Assembly (NCBI GenBank): GCA_019913005.1
Contig: JAIOHL010000124.1
Coordinates: 157,107-221,106 of the forward strand
Reading direction: 5' to 3'
DNA: 64,000 nucleotides
DNA from: Anaerolineae bacterium
GTDB lineage: Bacteria > Chloroflexota > Anaerolineae > Aggregatilineales > J027
The notes below the pieces were generated by a model. That model saw only the letters and a list, made by a program, of their open reading frames with translations. It was not told the origin of the DNA and did not search any database. The stretch's first letter is position 1; each line of letters begins with the position of its first letter. Shown here in pieces: positions 1 to 10,028 of the stretch. A program made the position numbers and the translations under genes.

Positions 1-672
1 ATAACATTCCTTGTCATCATTAGCCCAATTAATCAGGCCGTGTCCCCCCAAAATGATGCCTTTGATGCCGGGGTGCTGCGCGATGGTCGCCTGCAATTTC
101 AGCCCAAGATCGAAGCCGGGGCGCTGCCAGTCCACCCAAACGACCTCATCCCCATAGATGGCTTTGGTGAGTGCCTTACCATCGCTGCACGCTGCAATCG
201 CTATTACCGCGTCGGGGTGGGTGTGATCCACATGTTTATAAGGGACAAAGGCGTGAAGCGGGGTATCAATCGAAGTCGCCGCCGGGTTGAGATTAAACGT
301 GGTATGTGGATACATGCCGACCATTTGATCTTCAATCGGCGTCTTAGCCCCCTTCACTTCCGCCGCGCCATAGATGCCTTGCAGGGCCATCAACTTCGAC
401 ATATACAGCGAAGCGAAGTTGGCGCGTTTAGCGGTGCGGAGATCACCCCCCGATCCCTTCACCCACATCACCTCAACCTGTTCCCCAGTTAACGGGTCGG
501 TCATCATAATTTTGGAGGACGTGTTGCCGCCTCCTGTGTTGGTGATGCGCTGGTCGCTGCCTAAGATATTGGAGCGATAAACCAGCCGATCAACCGGGTC
601 AAGTTTAGCGGCGTGGGCATCATCCCACAGATAATTCACATGACGGTATTCATCAGGGCGATAAACAGACAT
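1..672 (-). CDS. rhaEW: Bifunctional rhamnulose-1-phosphate aldolase/L-lactaldehyde dehydrogenase, N-terminal part (cut by window edge)
   Basis: The open frame reads from an ATG at 672 to the window edge with no stop, giving 224 residues of a longer protein. It shows the class II aldolase fold of RhaE: GGGNTS at 47-52, a TPLH segment at 137-140, the metal histidines around H147, H150 and H152 (HVDHTHPDA) and H211 in GGHG. In the RhaEW family this domain splits rhamnulose-1-phosphate into dihydroxyacetone phosphate and lactaldehyde, and a C-terminal short-chain dehydrogenase oxidises the lactaldehyde; that second half lies outside the window. An AAGGGAA ribosome site precedes the start. It is the last gene seen of the rhamnose operon. 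A stand-alone aldolase cannot be excluded, but the sequence match is to the fused family. Confidence 0.88.
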   Translation of the reverse strand, partial: MSVYRPDEYRHVNYLWDDAHAAKLDPVDRLVYRSNILGSDQRITNTGGGNTSSKIMMTDPLTGEQVEVMWVKGSGGDLRTAKRANFASLYMSKLMALQGIYGAAEVKGAKTPIEDQMVGMYPHTTFNLNPAATSIDTPLHAFVPYKHVDHTHPDAVIAIAACSDGKALTKAIYGDEVVWVDWQRPGFDLGLKLQATIAQHPGIKGIILGGHGLINWANDDKECY

Positions 673-684
673 AAGATTCCCTTT

Positions 685-1971
685 TTAGCGTTGCAGAAAT
701 TTCTTTTCTAAGGCTTGAATATCGCGTTCCTCAATCGGCACTACACTGCCAATCGGCACAGCATAAATCAATGAACGAGCGGTAAATTCCACCACTTCGA
801 GTCGGTCAAAGGCTTGCAGGATATTTTTGCCCACCGTCAGCACACAGTCATTTTGCAGCAACAGCACCGGATGTTGTTCCGAAATGGCCTCTGCGATGAC
901 CTGCCGATCTGTAAACTGCACTCCATAGGGCAATTTGGGAACATCTTGGAGCAAGATATAACTTTCGGGGATAGTCTTGGTATCAAATGGATGCAGGCCG
1001 ATAGCATAGGCGGTGGCATACGGGGATTGGGCCGTAATAATGCAGTTAACTTCTGGGTGGCATTGATAAATTTTGATGTGGAGTTCAACTGCCCGACTCG
1101 GATTTTTACCCTGTTCGCGCTGCCCATTTTGGATCAATACCACATCTTCATACCCGATGCTGCGCCGATCCATACCCGTCGGGGTAATCAAGAACGTGTT
1201 GCCTTCGACCCGCGCTGACATGACCCCCTCGGTGCTAATCATCAAATGCCGTTCACACGCACGTCCGACTAAATCGGACATCTGATGGCGCAGTTCGCGT
1301 TCGTGGCTGCTGTGATAGGTCGGGGTAAATTCGGGCAAATGGTCAGCCCAATTGTCAAATAAGGCAATCTGCTCATCGGTCAGGGTGGATATATCGCCTA
1401 ATGTTTGGGCATAGAGTTGGGTACGGGCGCAAAAATCGAGCGTTTCAAGACGTTGGAATGCCTCTAATAGAGTGCTGCCGGAGGTCGCCACACCATGATT
1501 TTCGAGCAACACCACATCAAACCCCTGTGCGAACGTACCTGCGATGTTTGCCCCTAATATTTCGCTCCCCGGCAAGGCATAGGGCGCATACCCGACATGC
1601 CCACATACACGACGAGCCTGTGGAATCAAACGAGTGTCGGGAATTTGGCGCACAATGCTAAACGCCACTAACGCAGGAGCATGGGCATGGACGACGGCAC
1701 GTACATCGGGCCGTTGGGCATAGATAGCGCGATGGAAAGGTAGTTCGGAGGAGGGGGGATGTAGGCCAATCGCTGTGCCGTCTGGTTGCACACACACCAT
1801 ATCGGCAGGTGTCAGGTTGCCTTTATCAATGCCAGCAGGCGTAATCCAAATATTGCCCTCGTCATCCAATGTCGAGAGGTTGCCACCAGAAAGCGTGGTT
1901 AAACCCCCATAATAGATGCGGTTGATAATTTGCACCAATTGTTGGCGCGGATGTTGAAGCGTGAAGGTCAT
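685..1971 (-). CDS. Tandem class II aldolase/adducin-domain protein with one intact and one degenerate active site
   Basis: The protein has 428 residues and two class II aldolase domains, about 5-190 and 222-405. The first keeps the expected catalytic Glu76 and zinc ligands His95, His97 (VHAHAP) and His159 (ENHG). In the second, the HxH pair is replaced by TAQS (313-316) and the third histidine by Asp375 (LLQNDC), although Glu296 remains, so it probably binds no metal. Single-domain relatives include L-fuculose-phosphate and rhamnulose-phosphate aldolases. Its place between rhaB and rhaEW suggests a deoxy-sugar phosphate substrate, yet rhaEW already supplies a rhamnulose-1-phosphate aldolase, so the exact reaction is open. 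Start ATG at 1971 has an AGGA site. Confidence 0.8.
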   Translation of the reverse strand: MTFTLQHPRQQLVQIINRIYYGGLTTLSGGNLSTLDDEGNIWITPAGIDKGNLTPADMVCVQPDGTAIGLHPPSSELPFHRAIYAQRPDVRAVVHAHAPALVAFSIVRQIPDTRLIPQARRVCGHVGYAPYALPGSEILGANIAGTFAQGFDVVLLENHGVATSGSTLLEAFQRLETLDFCARTQLYAQTLGDISTLTDEQIALFDNWADHLPEFTPTYHSSHERELRHQMSDLVGRACERHLMISTEGVMSARVEGNTFLITPTGMDRRSIGYEDVVLIQNGQREQGKNPSRAVELHIKIYQCHPEVNCIITAQSPYATAYAIGLHPFDTKTIPESYILLQDVPKLPYGVQFTDRQVIAEAISEQHPVLLLQNDCVLTVGKNILQAFDRLEVVEFTARSLIYAVPIGSVVPIEERDIQALEKKFLQR

Positions 1972-1986
1972 GTAAATCCTGTTCTC

Positions 1987-3402
1987 TTAATTCTTCTCAG
2001 GCCAATCGCCTATATTTTGCGGCACATAAGTCTTGGTGAGGCCCATATTTGCCAATAATTGACGGGCCTCGCGCAGGCTACCGATTTCACCCTGCGCCAT
2101 TAATTGGACAACGGCATTACCCAATACGGTTGCTTCAATTGGCCCGGTTACTACCGGAATTCCAGTAGCATCGGCAGTCAATTGATTAAGCAGTGCGTTT
2201 TGTGTACCCCCCCCTACAATATGAATCACCTCGACGGCCTGCCCTGAAATGGCTTGCAAGCGCTCAATCACAGTGCGATATTTAAGGGCCAAACTTTCCA
2301 ATACACACCGCACCACCGCGCCAATTGAATCCGGTATGGGTTGTTGATGCTCTGTACACCAATCCCGAATATGTTGGGGATGGTCACCGGGGGCCAAAAA
2401 TCGCCCATCGTCTACATCAATAGTTGAACGCAACGGTGCGGCTTGTCTCGCCAGCTCAACCAATTCAGCATAGCTGTACTCTTGACCCTGTGCCGCCCAT
2501 GTCGCCCGACATTGTTGGATAATCCACAGGCCCATCACATTTTTCAGAAGGCGATACGTTCCTGCTACCCCGCCTTCATTCGTGACATTGGCCTCGAACG
2601 ATTCATTCGTAATAACTGCGTGCTCAACTTCTAAACCGACCAAACTCCATGTGCCGCTGCTGATATAGGCGTAGTTCGATTTTTGCGTGGGGACAGCCGC
2701 CACCGCGCTGCCGGTATCATGGGTCGCAGGAGCAATCACCGGAATTCCCTCATACGTCCCCAATTTTGTCCCCGGCGGAACGATTTCCGGCAGTATGGTG
2801 GTTGGAATACCCAAGCGACTGAGCATATCATTGGCCCACTGACCACTGCGGGGATTTAGCATCTGCGTGGTAGTGGCATTGGTAAATTCGCAGACCTTGA
2901 CCCCCGTCAGCCAATAATTTAGCAGGTCAGGGATGGTCAAAAACGTTTGGGCTATATCCAGCAAAGGTGATTGAGCCTCGACCAAACTGAGTAACTGATA
3001 GAGCGTGTTAATCGGCATAAATTGGATGCCCGTCTGCTCAAATATCTCGCGCTGGGGGACTTTGGCAAAGGCTGCTTCCATCATGCCATTGGTACGACTG
3101 TCGCGGTAACATACCGGATTGGCAATCAGGCTACCCTGTTCATCCAACAAGCCAAAATCAATCGCCCATGTATCCACACCGAGACTGGTGGGGTGATGCT
3201 TTTTGCCTAGCTCAATACCCTGCTGAATACTCCGCCACAGGTGTAAAATATCCCAATGCATCGTGCCACGCACAAGCGTTACGGGATTGGTGAAGCGATG
3301 TAATTCCTCTAAATGAAGCTGTGTCCCATCAAAATGTGCCGCCATTATACGGCCCGATTCTGCCCCCAAATCCACTGCCAGCACCGTTTTTCGTGCGGTC
3401 AT
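1987..3402 (-). CDS. rhaB: L-rhamnulokinase
   Basis: FGGY-family sugar kinase of 471 residues, close to the usual 480-490 of RhaB. It phosphorylates L-rhamnulose with ATP to L-rhamnulose-1-phosphate in the cytoplasm. The N-terminal phosphate loop is VDLGAESGR near residue 11. THDTGSAVAAVP and SSGTWSLVG follow in the middle, and the C-terminal ATP site shows GGGTQNALLNQLTADA. The order isomerase-kinase-aldolase matches the pathway. Only 11 bases separate it from rhaA upstream and 15 from the aldolase downstream, so one transcript is likely. Confidence 0.95.
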   Translation of the reverse strand: MTARKTVLAVDLGAESGRIMAAHFDGTQLHLEELHRFTNPVTLVRGTMHWDILHLWRSIQQGIELGKKHHPTSLGVDTWAIDFGLLDEQGSLIANPVCYRDSRTNGMMEAAFAKVPQREIFEQTGIQFMPINTLYQLLSLVEAQSPLLDIAQTFLTIPDLLNYWLTGVKVCEFTNATTTQMLNPRSGQWANDMLSRLGIPTTILPEIVPPGTKLGTYEGIPVIAPATHDTGSAVAAVPTQKSNYAYISSGTWSLVGLEVEHAVITNESFEANVTNEGGVAGTYRLLKNVMGLWIIQQCRATWAAQGQEYSYAELVELARQAAPLRSTIDVDDGRFLAPGDHPQHIRDWCTEHQQPIPDSIGAVVRCVLESLALKYRTVIERLQAISGQAVEVIHIVGGGTQNALLNQLTADATGIPVVTGPIEATVLGNAVVQLMAQGEIGSLREARQLLANMGLTKTYVPQNIGDWPEKN

Positions 3403-3413
3403 GGTTGCTTGCT

Positions 3414-4685
3414 CTATCCTCGCTGTGTCAAAACCTTTTTCTCATACGCAGCGATTTTATCCATAAAGGCCATTCCAACAAGCACATTCTGTTGATAACA
3501 GTAATAATCCCACACCGCTCCAAATGGCAGTCCTTTCAGTTCTTCCATCAATGCCAAGCGTGCCGCGAAATTGCCCTCTTGTTCATATTGGCGGAGGAGG
3601 GATCGAGGTTCTAATAGCGCCGATAAAAGGGCACGTAGCGCATTCCGTGTCCCAATCACCCACGCGGCAATGCGGTTGATACTGGCATCAAAAAAGTCGA
3701 GGCCGATATGCACTCGTTTCAAAAAGTCGCCCCGCACAATTTCTTGCATAATCGCGGCAAGGTCGTCGCTCCAAATTACGACATGATCGCTATCCCACCG
3801 CACTCCACGACTAACATGTAGAAGAATTTCATCCAAATAGAGCAGGGTTGAAGAAATCTTATCCGCGATGCTTTCGGTAGGATGAAAATGGCCCGAATCC
3901 AAGCAGAGCAGCGTCCGATTGGTGACGGCATAGCCTAAATAAAATTCGTGTGAGCCAACCACATAACTTTCCGACCCGATGCCAAATAATTTACTTTCGA
4001 CAGCATCAAGGTTATGCTGTGGATTTAGTTTCTCAGTGAATACCGCATCTAGGGCATTTTTGAGTCGTTCACGCGGGCCGAGGCGGTCAGCAGGCAAATC
4101 TTTATAGCCGTCCGGTATCCAAACATTGGTGACACACGGCGTCCCTAATTCCTGACCAAAATACGCCCCAATGCGACGGGTAGCGATGCAGTGGTCAATC
4201 CAAAATTGACGGATGGTCGGGTCTGGATGCGAGAGTGTCAATCCATCATCTGCCAGCGGGTGCGAAAATAGGGTGGAGTTGAAATCAATTCCGTGCCCAT
4301 TGGCTTTGGCCCAATCCACCCACCCGGCAAAATGTTCTGGCCGAATATCGGTGCGCTCAACTTTTTGGGTTGTTTCCAAATAGATTGCGTGCAGATTGAG
4401 GCGATGTTGACCGGGGATTAAGCTGTAGGCCATGTCCAAATCACGGCGGAGTTCATCGGCGGTGCGAGCCTTGCCGGGATAATTGCCTGTTGTCATCAGG
4501 CCGCCCCCCAACCCGCGATCCGGATCTTCAAAACCGCCAACATCATCGCCTTGCCAGCAGTGTAGGCTAATAGGGACGGTCTTCAACTGGGCCAACGCTG
4601 CGTCGGTATCTACACCAAGCGCAGCATAACGTTCCTTCGCCAACTGATAGGCCTGTTCCAGTCGAGAATCGCTAGGTGTCATCAT
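3414..4685 (-). CDS. rhaA: L-rhamnose isomerase
   Basis: The 423 residues match E. coli-type RhaA nearly end to end in length and in landmark segments: [14 protein letters not shown] near the start, [72 protein letters not shown] and [17 protein letters not shown]. The enzyme interconverts L-rhamnose and L-rhamnulose using divalent metals bound by acidic and histidine residues of a TIM barrel. Two adjacent ATG codons (4685 and 4682) could start it. It follows the mutarotase gene after two bases, so translation is probably coupled. Confidence 0.97.
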   Translation of the reverse strand: MMTPSDSRLEQAYQLAKERYAALGVDTDAALAQLKTVPISLHCWQGDDVGGFEDPDRGLGGGLMTTGNYPGKARTADELRRDLDMAYSLIPGQHRLNLHAIYLETTQKVERTDIRPEHFAGWVDWAKANGHGIDFNSTLFSHPLADDGLTLSHPDPTIRQFWIDHCIATRRIGAYFGQELGTPCVTNVWIPDGYKDLPADRLGPRERLKNALDAVFTEKLNPQHNLDAVESKLFGIGSESYVVGSHEFYLGYAVTNRTLLCLDSGHFHPTESIADKISSTLLYLDEILLHVSRGVRWDSDHVVIWSDDLAAIMQEIVRGDFLKRVHIGLDFFDASINRIAAWVIGTRNALRALLSALLEPRSLLRQYEQEGNFAARLALMEELKGLPFGAVWDYYCYQQNVLVGMAFMDKIAAYEKKVLTQRG

Positions 4686-4687
4686 GA

Positions 4688-5011
4688 TTAATCCAGATGG
4701 AAGACTTCTTCCAGTTCCATAAATAGTTGATCGGGGTGTGCCCCTTCAGGAATTTCAAAATAGGGACTCATCATATCCTGCCAACGTTGGTTGACATCGG
4801 TTTGAGCCATCGCCGCCTGCGCTGCTTGTAAGGAAATTGGCGTCTCAAAATAACCAAATAACAGGCCGTCCGGACGCATAAATAAGGAATAGTTGTGCCA
4901 ACCCGTCGCCCGTAAAGCCGCTTGCATTTCATCCCATACGTGCTGATGGTGTTTTTTATAGTCTTCAATAAGTTCTTGTCGTACTTTTAAGACAAAGCCA
5001 ACCCGTTTCAT
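4688..5011 (-). CDS. rhaM: L-rhamnose mutarotase
   Basis: The start is set at the ATG at 5011, which has AAAGGGG upstream. A longer in-frame reading to 5191 would run into the binding-protein gene and adds basic, non-family sequence. The resulting 107 residues match the RhaM size of about 104. The typical opening [13 protein letters not shown], the H-H-VWDEM segment, [18 protein letters not shown] and the acidic C-terminus are all present. RhaM speeds conversion between alpha and beta anomers of L-rhamnose so that the isomerase gets its preferred form. It sits between transport and catabolic genes of the operon. Confidence 0.95.
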   Translation of the reverse strand: MKRVGFVLKVRQELIEDYKKHHQHVWDEMQAALRATGWHNYSLFMRPDGLLFGYFETPISLQAAQAAMAQTDVNQRWQDMMSPYFEIPEGAHPDQLFMELEEVFHLD

Positions 5012-5049
5012 CAGAAACCCCTTTGGTGATGTGGCATGTCCCTGATTTC

Positions 5050-5078
5050 CAACCCCTCCCAACACGCGAGAGGGGTTG
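5050..5078 (-). other. Stem-loop after the rhamnose binding-protein gene
   Basis: CAACCCCTC at 5050-5058 pairs perfectly with GAGGGGTTG at 5070-5078 (9-bp GC-rich stem, 11-nt loop). No T-run follows on the minus strand, so it is more likely an mRNA stabiliser or a weak processing signal than a terminator. The position between the binding-protein gene and rhaM fits the usual higher expression of binding proteins than of downstream genes. Confidence 0.55.
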
Positions 5079-5108
5079 AAGATAGATTTATGGTAAAAAG
5101 ATGGTCGG

Positions 5109-6212
5109 TTAGTTCGCTTCTTCGGTGGCTTCGACTTCTGGTTCACCCTCTTCATCGCCACCCGCTGCCCATTCTTCGAGGTTATCGGCATTGTAAACGC
5201 TGAATGGCCCCATCAGAACACGCAGTCCATCTTCACGGTTCGGGTCGGCTTCGATGGTATACGTTCCCATCCGGCCCGCCTCAAACACGACGCCTTCTTC
5301 GGCTTCCATTGCGCCGGAGGCCAACAGATAGGACACATAGTAGGTCAGATAACCCAAATCTTTGAAGCTCCACAGCGCAAATTCTTGGGAACAGCCATTT
5401 TCAACGAATTCTTGCATTTCAGAGGGCAGGCCAAGACCTGATACCGCAACTTCGCCGCACAGTTCTTCGTCTTGCATGGCCTTAGCCGCTGCCGCAATAC
5501 CAACGGTAGTGGGGGCCATAATCAGTTCAAGATCAGGATAGCTGTCTACCAAACCGAGGGCTTCGTTGTAGCTGTCATCGGGGTCGTCATTGCCATACAC
5601 AATGTCTACCAACTCGAGGTTGGCATACTGCTCGTCTTCTTCCAACAGGGTCTGCATGGCTTCAATCCACGCATTTTGGTTGGAGGCATCGGGTGTGGCG
5701 GAGAGGATAGCAAATTGACCACCATCTTCGCCGAGAATACTGAGGGCCATATTTGCCATAACGGACCCAACTTCGGTGAAGTCTACCTGAGCGATGAACA
5801 GGTCTTCGCCCTCAGGTGAAACGGGTGAGTCCCATGTCACAACCGTGATGTCATCTTCCATCGCTTTGGTGGTGGAGGGCAGCAGTTGTTCATAGTCGTT
5901 GGCAGAAATCATAATTGCATCCACTTCTTGGGTAATGGAGGCTTCAATGATTTCGATTTGACCGGGGATGGCATTATCGGGCGTCGGGGCGTTGAAAATC
6001 AATTCGCCGGGATTTTCCAATTCCTCATGAGCTTCGATTGCGCCTTCATGAGCCTCATCAAACACGGCATTTCCCAGCGTTTTGGGCAGCAGCACCATAT
6101 TGAGTTCAACACCGGGTTCTGCTTTGATGGGTTCGGGGTCTTGTGCCCGCACCAATCCACCCGTCAGGGTCAACAGTACGAGGGCAACCAGCAACAATTG
6201 TAATTTTCGCAT
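5109..6212 (-). CDS. rhaS: Rhamnose ABC transporter, substrate-binding protein
   Basis: The 367-residue product opens with a signal peptide ([21 protein letters not shown], cleavage expected after Ala23, mature start QDPEP). A type-1 sugar-binding fold of the RbsB/RhaS class follows. The first lobe contains the typical [20 protein letters not shown] stretch, and later come VTWDSP and QNAWIEAM. The tail after about residue 350 is very acidic ([15 protein letters not shown]). It would capture rhamnose outside the membrane and deliver it to the two permeases encoded upstream. AGGAG precedes the ATG. Sugar assignment rests on the rha operon context, not on binding-site residues. Confidence 0.88.
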   Translation of the reverse strand: MRKLQLLLVALVLLTLTGGLVRAQDPEPIKAEPGVELNMVLLPKTLGNAVFDEAHEGAIEAHEELENPGELIFNAPTPDNAIPGQIEIIEASITQEVDAIMISANDYEQLLPSTTKAMEDDITVVTWDSPVSPEGEDLFIAQVDFTEVGSVMANMALSILGEDGGQFAILSATPDASNQNAWIEAMQTLLEEDEQYANLELVDIVYGNDDPDDSYNEALGLVDSYPDLELIMAPTTVGIAAAAKAMQDEELCGEVAVSGLGLPSEMQEFVENGCSQEFALWSFKDLGYLTYYVSYLLASGAMEAEEGVVFEAGRMGTYTIEADPNREDGLRVLMGPFSVYNADNLEEWAAGGDEEGEPEVEATEEAN

Positions 6213-6241
6213 TCGCTCTACTCCTGTGATTTATGATGTAT

Positions 6242-7282
6242 TTATTGGTGAACACTGACCTGCGATTTTGGCTCTGTCGCACCTCCTTTATTTAAGATTC
6301 TAGATATTGCCGTAAACAGACGAGGTACTAATCGTTGGAGTATTTGAATTAGATTGGGTACCAATACCGATAGGATCAACAACAAGCCAATCACGCTTGT
6401 CTGAGTGTTGCCGTCTACATTGGAAAGTGACATGCCGTTGCGTAAATTCAGCACCACCAGCAGGGACAGGCCCACACCAATCATCGTGCCTGTGCCGCCA
6501 AAGATGCTGGCGCCACCCAATAGCACAATCGTGATGATGTCGAGTTCAAACCCTTCCGCAGCATTGGCCCGAACGTTGCCTAAACGGGCCGCATAAAACG
6601 CGCCAGCGAGGGCTGCTATTAGGCCAGATGCCATAAAAATTGTGACTTTGACCTGCTTGGCATTAATTCCGGCATATTCCGCCGCTGCCCGATTGTTGCC
6701 GATGGCATAGACATACCGTCCAAATACGCTGTACTGCAAAATCACGAACCCCAAAATGAATAGGGCGATAAACACAAATATCGTGATAGGGAACGGCCCG
6801 ATAATGCCATCTTGTCCTAGTGATGTGAACCAACTTGGGAAATCACCGACTGAACGATCTTCCAACAAGATACGTGCCACACCGCGATACCCAATCGAGC
6901 CTGCTAGGGTCACAATTAGGGAGGGAATGCCCATGTAGGCCGCAAAAAGGCCATTCAACAGGCCGCATAGGACGCCTACACAAAGGGCCAGCGCAAAACC
7001 CGCTGCAATCGGCCACCCCGCATCATACCGTTCTGCCAAGACCGTTGCTGAAAGCCCCATAACTGAAGCCACCGAAAGGTCAATTTCGCCGTTGATAATC
7101 ACAAAGGCCATGATCAGGACGACCAGCGACTTTTCAATCGAAAGGTGAAAGATATTGGCAAGGTTATTCAGGTCAAGGTAATGCTCGGATAGGCGCAGAT
7201 TAGCAACCACTACCGTGCACAGGATGATGAACATGAGGGCTTCCCAGCTTTTCAGCCATGCCCATCGTTTAGACTGCTGCAT
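6242..7282 (-). CDS. rhaQ: Rhamnose ABC transporter permease (second)
   Basis: A 346-residue inner-membrane permease of the RbsC/RhaP-RhaQ family (BPD_transp_2), with about nine to ten hydrophobic segments. Landmarks are NGEIDLSVASVMGLSA, the loop GLLNGLFAAYMGIPSLIVTL, NRAAAEYAGIN (the ATPase-contact loop) and IVLLGGASIFGGTGTM. It overlaps the preceding permease gene by 14 bases and has GGAGGAA ahead of its ATG. Which of the two permeases corresponds to RhaP and which to RhaQ is by order only. Confidence 0.88.
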   Translation of the reverse strand: MQQSKRWAWLKSWEALMFIILCTVVVANLRLSEHYLDLNNLANIFHLSIEKSLVVLIMAFVIINGEIDLSVASVMGLSATVLAERYDAGWPIAAGFALALCVGVLCGLLNGLFAAYMGIPSLIVTLAGSIGYRGVARILLEDRSVGDFPSWFTSLGQDGIIGPFPITIFVFIALFILGFVILQYSVFGRYVYAIGNNRAAAEYAGINAKQVKVTIFMASGLIAALAGAFYAARLGNVRANAAEGFELDIITIVLLGGASIFGGTGTMIGVGLSLLVVLNLRNGMSLSNVDGNTQTSVIGLLLILSVLVPNLIQILQRLVPRLFTAISRILNKGGATEPKSQVSVHQ

Positions 7283-8306
7283 GGGGTTCCTCCGGCATCC
7301 GTTGAAGCTCCGTTCTCGACCACCACGGCGTCAGTTGATTAATCAAGATGCGATCTACCGTCACCGCGATAATAATGCACAAGCCCAACAAGGCATCTTT
7401 CCAAAATTCGTTGATATTCATGCGAATCAGGCTTTGCTCAATCGTGCCGATCAGGATCGCGCCGAGCATCGCGCCGAGCACCGTACCAGAGCCACCGAGG
7501 ATATTGACCCCTCCGACCACTACTGCCGCGACCACCTGTAACTCCATGCCGCGTGCCGCATCCACCGTAATCGTGCCAAAACGCGCCAAATAGAGCATTC
7601 CACCCAGTCCGGCCATCGCACCACACATCGTAAAGGCCAGTGTCACCATGCGCGGGGCACGGATACCCGCTAGATTGGCGGCCTCCGGGCTTGACCCAAT
7701 GGCATAGAGGCGGCGGCCAAATGAGCTATAGAGCAGCAAAAAGAAGAACACAATGACCGCCACCAATGCGATGGCTGGCAGTGCCCGCAGTTCGTATTCG
7801 CCGAATTTGAGTATGCTTTCTTGAGGGAGTTCCTTAATCCAATCGGGGAGTTGGCGTGTGGCAACCGATTTAGAGTCGGAATATTCAACCAGTGCCCCAC
7901 GATAAATTGCCATTGTGCCGAGGGTTACAACAATCGCTGGGATACGTCCATAGGCTACCAAAAGGCCGTTAATCAGTCCCATCCCCGCCCCGATACCCAT
8001 TGCCAGCGCCGCCAGCATTAAGGGGGCTATATCTTCATTTTTGCTGACATACCGTCCCACATAATAGGCGGTAAATCCAACCACGGACCCCACCGACAAA
8101 TCCACATTGCGCGTCAGCACAACCATCGTTTGCCCCACAGCAACAAGGGTAATCAGGGCCACCGTCGAAGAGATACGATTAAACGTGCGGGGGGTGTAAT
8201 AATTGTCTATTTGATTGCCAAAAATAAACACCACAATAATGAGAATAATCACAAGGCTGAATTCACGCAGCCGTTGTAAGGGCACCCATCGTCGTATTCT
8301 ACGCAT
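7269..8306 (-). CDS. rhaP: Rhamnose ABC transporter permease (first)
   Basis: A 345-residue membrane permease of the same family as its downstream neighbour. Conserved signatures are [52 protein letters not shown] and [19 protein letters not shown]. The start overlaps the last 8 bases of the ATPase gene, and the end overlaps the next permease gene, so the two are translationally coupled and likely form the heterodimeric channel of the rhamnose importer. Confidence 0.88.
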   Translation of the reverse strand: MRRIRRWVPLQRLREFSLVIILIIVVFIFGNQIDNYYTPRTFNRISSTVALITLVAVGQTMVVLTRNVDLSVGSVVGFTAYYVGRYVSKNEDIAPLMLAALAMGIGAGMGLINGLLVAYGRIPAIVVTLGTMAIYRGALVEYSDSKSVATRQLPDWIKELPQESILKFGEYELRALPAIALVAVIVFFFLLLYSSFGRRLYAIGSSPEAANLAGIRAPRMVTLAFTMCGAMAGLGGMLYLARFGTITVDAARGMELQVVAAVVVGGVNILGGSGTVLGAMLGAILIGTIEQSLIRMNINEFWKDALLGLCIIIAVTVDRILINQLTPWWSRTELQRMPEEPHAAV

Positions 8307-9825
8307 TGGCCGCCGCCCTTTCTGCTGCTACATCTAACGTCTGCCCAATGGCAGCCGCCATAATGATTTCCTGCGTGGCTTCGTGCCGTTCAAAAATGCC
8401 CATCTGTTGACCCTCACGCATCACCAAAATTCGGTCACTCATCGCCAATACTTCCGGCAAATCCGATGAAATCATCAAAATCGCCATGCCCTGTTGCGCC
8501 AGTTGGTTAATGAGGCGATGTACTTCCTGCTTCGCCCCAACATCAATCCCGCGTGTCGGCTCATCGAGAATCAGCAGGCGCGGCTTAGTATTCAGCCACT
8601 TACTCAGCACGACTTTTTGTTGATTGCCTCCCGACAGTTTGCCCGCTGGCATAGATAGAGAGGAGGTGCGAATCGAAAGCTGCTGGCGATACTGTTCGGC
8701 AGTTGTCACTTCTTTGCCGCGCTGTACCATACCCCATTGATTCCGATAATTTTTCACGCTCGGCAGCGAAATATTTGCCATCAGCGACATCGGCAGCACC
8801 AAGCCATGCTGACGCCGATCTTCTGGCACATACACGATGCCCATGCGTGTTGCTTGTTTAGGGGAATGGAGGTGAACTTCTTTGCCAAGATAGGTAATGT
8901 GTCCATGCTGGGCCGGGGCGATGCCAAACAGAGCGAGGGCCACATCGGTGCGACCCGCCCCAACGAGACCTGCCAATCCCAACACTTCACCCGCGTGCAA
9001 ATCAAAATTGATATGGTGGAAACGGGGTTCGCGGGTCAATTCCTTGACGGACAGCACCACGTCGCCGCGTGGACTCGGTTCTTTCACAAAAATATCGCCG
9101 ATTTCGCGCCCGACCATATCTCGAATGGCCTGCTCTGGCATAACCTCAACTACTGGAGCGGTTGAGATAAATTGACCGTCGCGGAACACCGTTACCCGAT
9201 CCGCGATTTCAAATACCTCATCCAAGCGGTGACTGATAAACAAAATCGCCACGCCTGCTTTTCGCAGATTTCGAACGAGGCCGAATAGCTGTTTGACCTC
9301 ATGGATAGACAGTGAGGCGGTAGGTTCATCCATAATCAGCACCCGCACATCCATCGAAATCGCTTTGGCAATCTCGACGGTTTGTTGCGCCGCCAAAGGC
9401 AAACCGCGTGCCAATGCCCGAACATCCAGCGCCACACCCAACTGTGCCAGTACCTTTTCGGCATCACGATAGAGTTTGCCCCATCGCACCAACGGATTAC
9501 GCCGCTGATGGCTGATGAAGATGTTTTCGGCAATGTTTAAATCGGGAAAAACCAGTGGTTCTTGATAGATGGCGGCAATGCCGTGTTTTTGGGCTTGAGC
9601 GGAATTGTGCAGGGAAATCAGGCGGCCTTGCAACAGAATTTCGCCGCTGTCGGGTTGATAAATACCCGTCATGATTTTGATGAGGGTGGATTTGCCCGCA
9701 CCATTTTCGCCGAGCAGAGCGTGGACTTCACCCGGATACAGGCTTAGTGAAACGGAACTGAGCGCCTTTGTTGCGCCGAACTGCTTGGAGACATTCCGAA
9801 TTTCTAATAACGGATCAGCAGTCAT
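8299..9825 (-). CDS. rhaT: Rhamnose ABC transporter, double ATP-binding subunit
   Basis: A 508-residue tandem ABC ATPase of the RbsA/RhaT type. The first half has Walker [10 protein letters not shown] (39-47), a variant signature [12 protein letters not shown] and Walker [13 protein letters not shown]. The second half has the degenerate Walker A typical of this family (GLVGAGRTD, near 290), signature LSGGNQQKV and Walker [17 protein letters not shown]. It energises sugar uptake through the permease pair encoded directly downstream. As the first gene of the operon it lies next to the phased operator array. The region before the ATG has only a weak AAGA ribosome site. Confidence 0.92.
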   Translation of the reverse strand: MTADPLLEIRNVSKQFGATKALSSVSLSLYPGEVHALLGENGAGKSTLIKIMTGIYQPDSGEILLQGRLISLHNSAQAQKHGIAAIYQEPLVFPDLNIAENIFISHQRRNPLVRWGKLYRDAEKVLAQLGVALDVRALARGLPLAAQQTVEIAKAISMDVRVLIMDEPTASLSIHEVKQLFGLVRNLRKAGVAILFISHRLDEVFEIADRVTVFRDGQFISTAPVVEVMPEQAIRDMVGREIGDIFVKEPSPRGDVVLSVKELTREPRFHHINFDLHAGEVLGLAGLVGAGRTDVALALFGIAPAQHGHITYLGKEVHLHSPKQATRMGIVYVPEDRRQHGLVLPMSLMANISLPSVKNYRNQWGMVQRGKEVTTAEQYRQQLSIRTSSLSMPAGKLSGGNQQKVVLSKWLNTKPRLLILDEPTRGIDVGAKQEVHRLINQLAQQGMAILMISSDLPEVLAMSDRILVMREGQQMGIFERHEATQEIIMAAAIGQTLDVAAERAAANA

Positions 9826-9867
9826 TTCTTAAAAATCCAAAGTGTTTTTTTCCTAAACTCATTTCAC

Positions 9868-9896
9868 ATTCTAATAGTGATTCTCGAAAATTGCAA
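9868..9896 (-). promoter_or_regulatory. Predicted promoter of the rhamnose operon
   Basis: On the minus strand TTGCAA (9891-9896) and TAGAAT (9868-9873) are separated by exactly 17 bases. One copy of the ATTCTCGAA repeat (9880-9888) lies inside the spacer, so a protein bound there would block RNA polymerase. The ATG of the ATPase gene is about 40 bases downstream. Confidence 0.6.
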
Positions 9897-9970
9897 CTTT
9901 TTCGAGAATTTTCTGCAAATTTCGAGAATTATCGAGAATTATCGAGAATAATTTGACCCCGATTCTCGAA
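9879..9970. promoter_or_regulatory. Array of six TTCGAGAAT operator-like repeats in helical phase
   Basis: Copies of TTCGAGAAT or its complement occur at 9880-9888 (reverse), 9901-9909, 9921-9929, 9932-9939 (eight bases), 9942-9949 (eight bases) and 9962-9970 (reverse). The forward copies start in register at 9901, 9921, 9931 and 9941, so all lie on one face of the helix. The outer copies are inverted; 9880-9890 and 9899-9909 form an 11-bp inverted repeat around 8 bases. The array fills the gap between the rhamnose operon and the divergent DeoR-type gene. DeoR-family repressors are known to bind repeated sites, so this is the likely operator region for both directions. Confidence 0.75.
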
Positions 9971-9985
9971 ATCTCGGTGTATACT
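9953..9985 (+). promoter_or_regulatory. Weak promoter candidate for the DeoR-PBP regulator
   Basis: TATACT (9980-9985) is a good -10 element, preceded directly by TG. The only -35-like match is TTGACC at 9953-9958, which gives an over-long 21-base spacer, so activity may depend on the -10 region alone. The reverse repeat copy 9962-9970 lies between them, consistent with autoregulation. Confidence 0.35.
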
Positions 9986-10028
9986 AAAAGAAATTGCGAT
10001 TCCAAATTTTGAATGTTGATGGGCAGAT

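Noticed and set aside
5012-5191. Longer start for the rhamnose mutarotase
   Set aside because: The extension overlaps the binding-protein gene and is unlike the family, while the ATG at 5011 has a good ribosome site and gives the usual length.
9879-9970. CRISPR-like array
   Set aside because: The repeats are only nine bases, in both orientations, with no unique spacers of fixed length; they fit operator sites between divergent genes.
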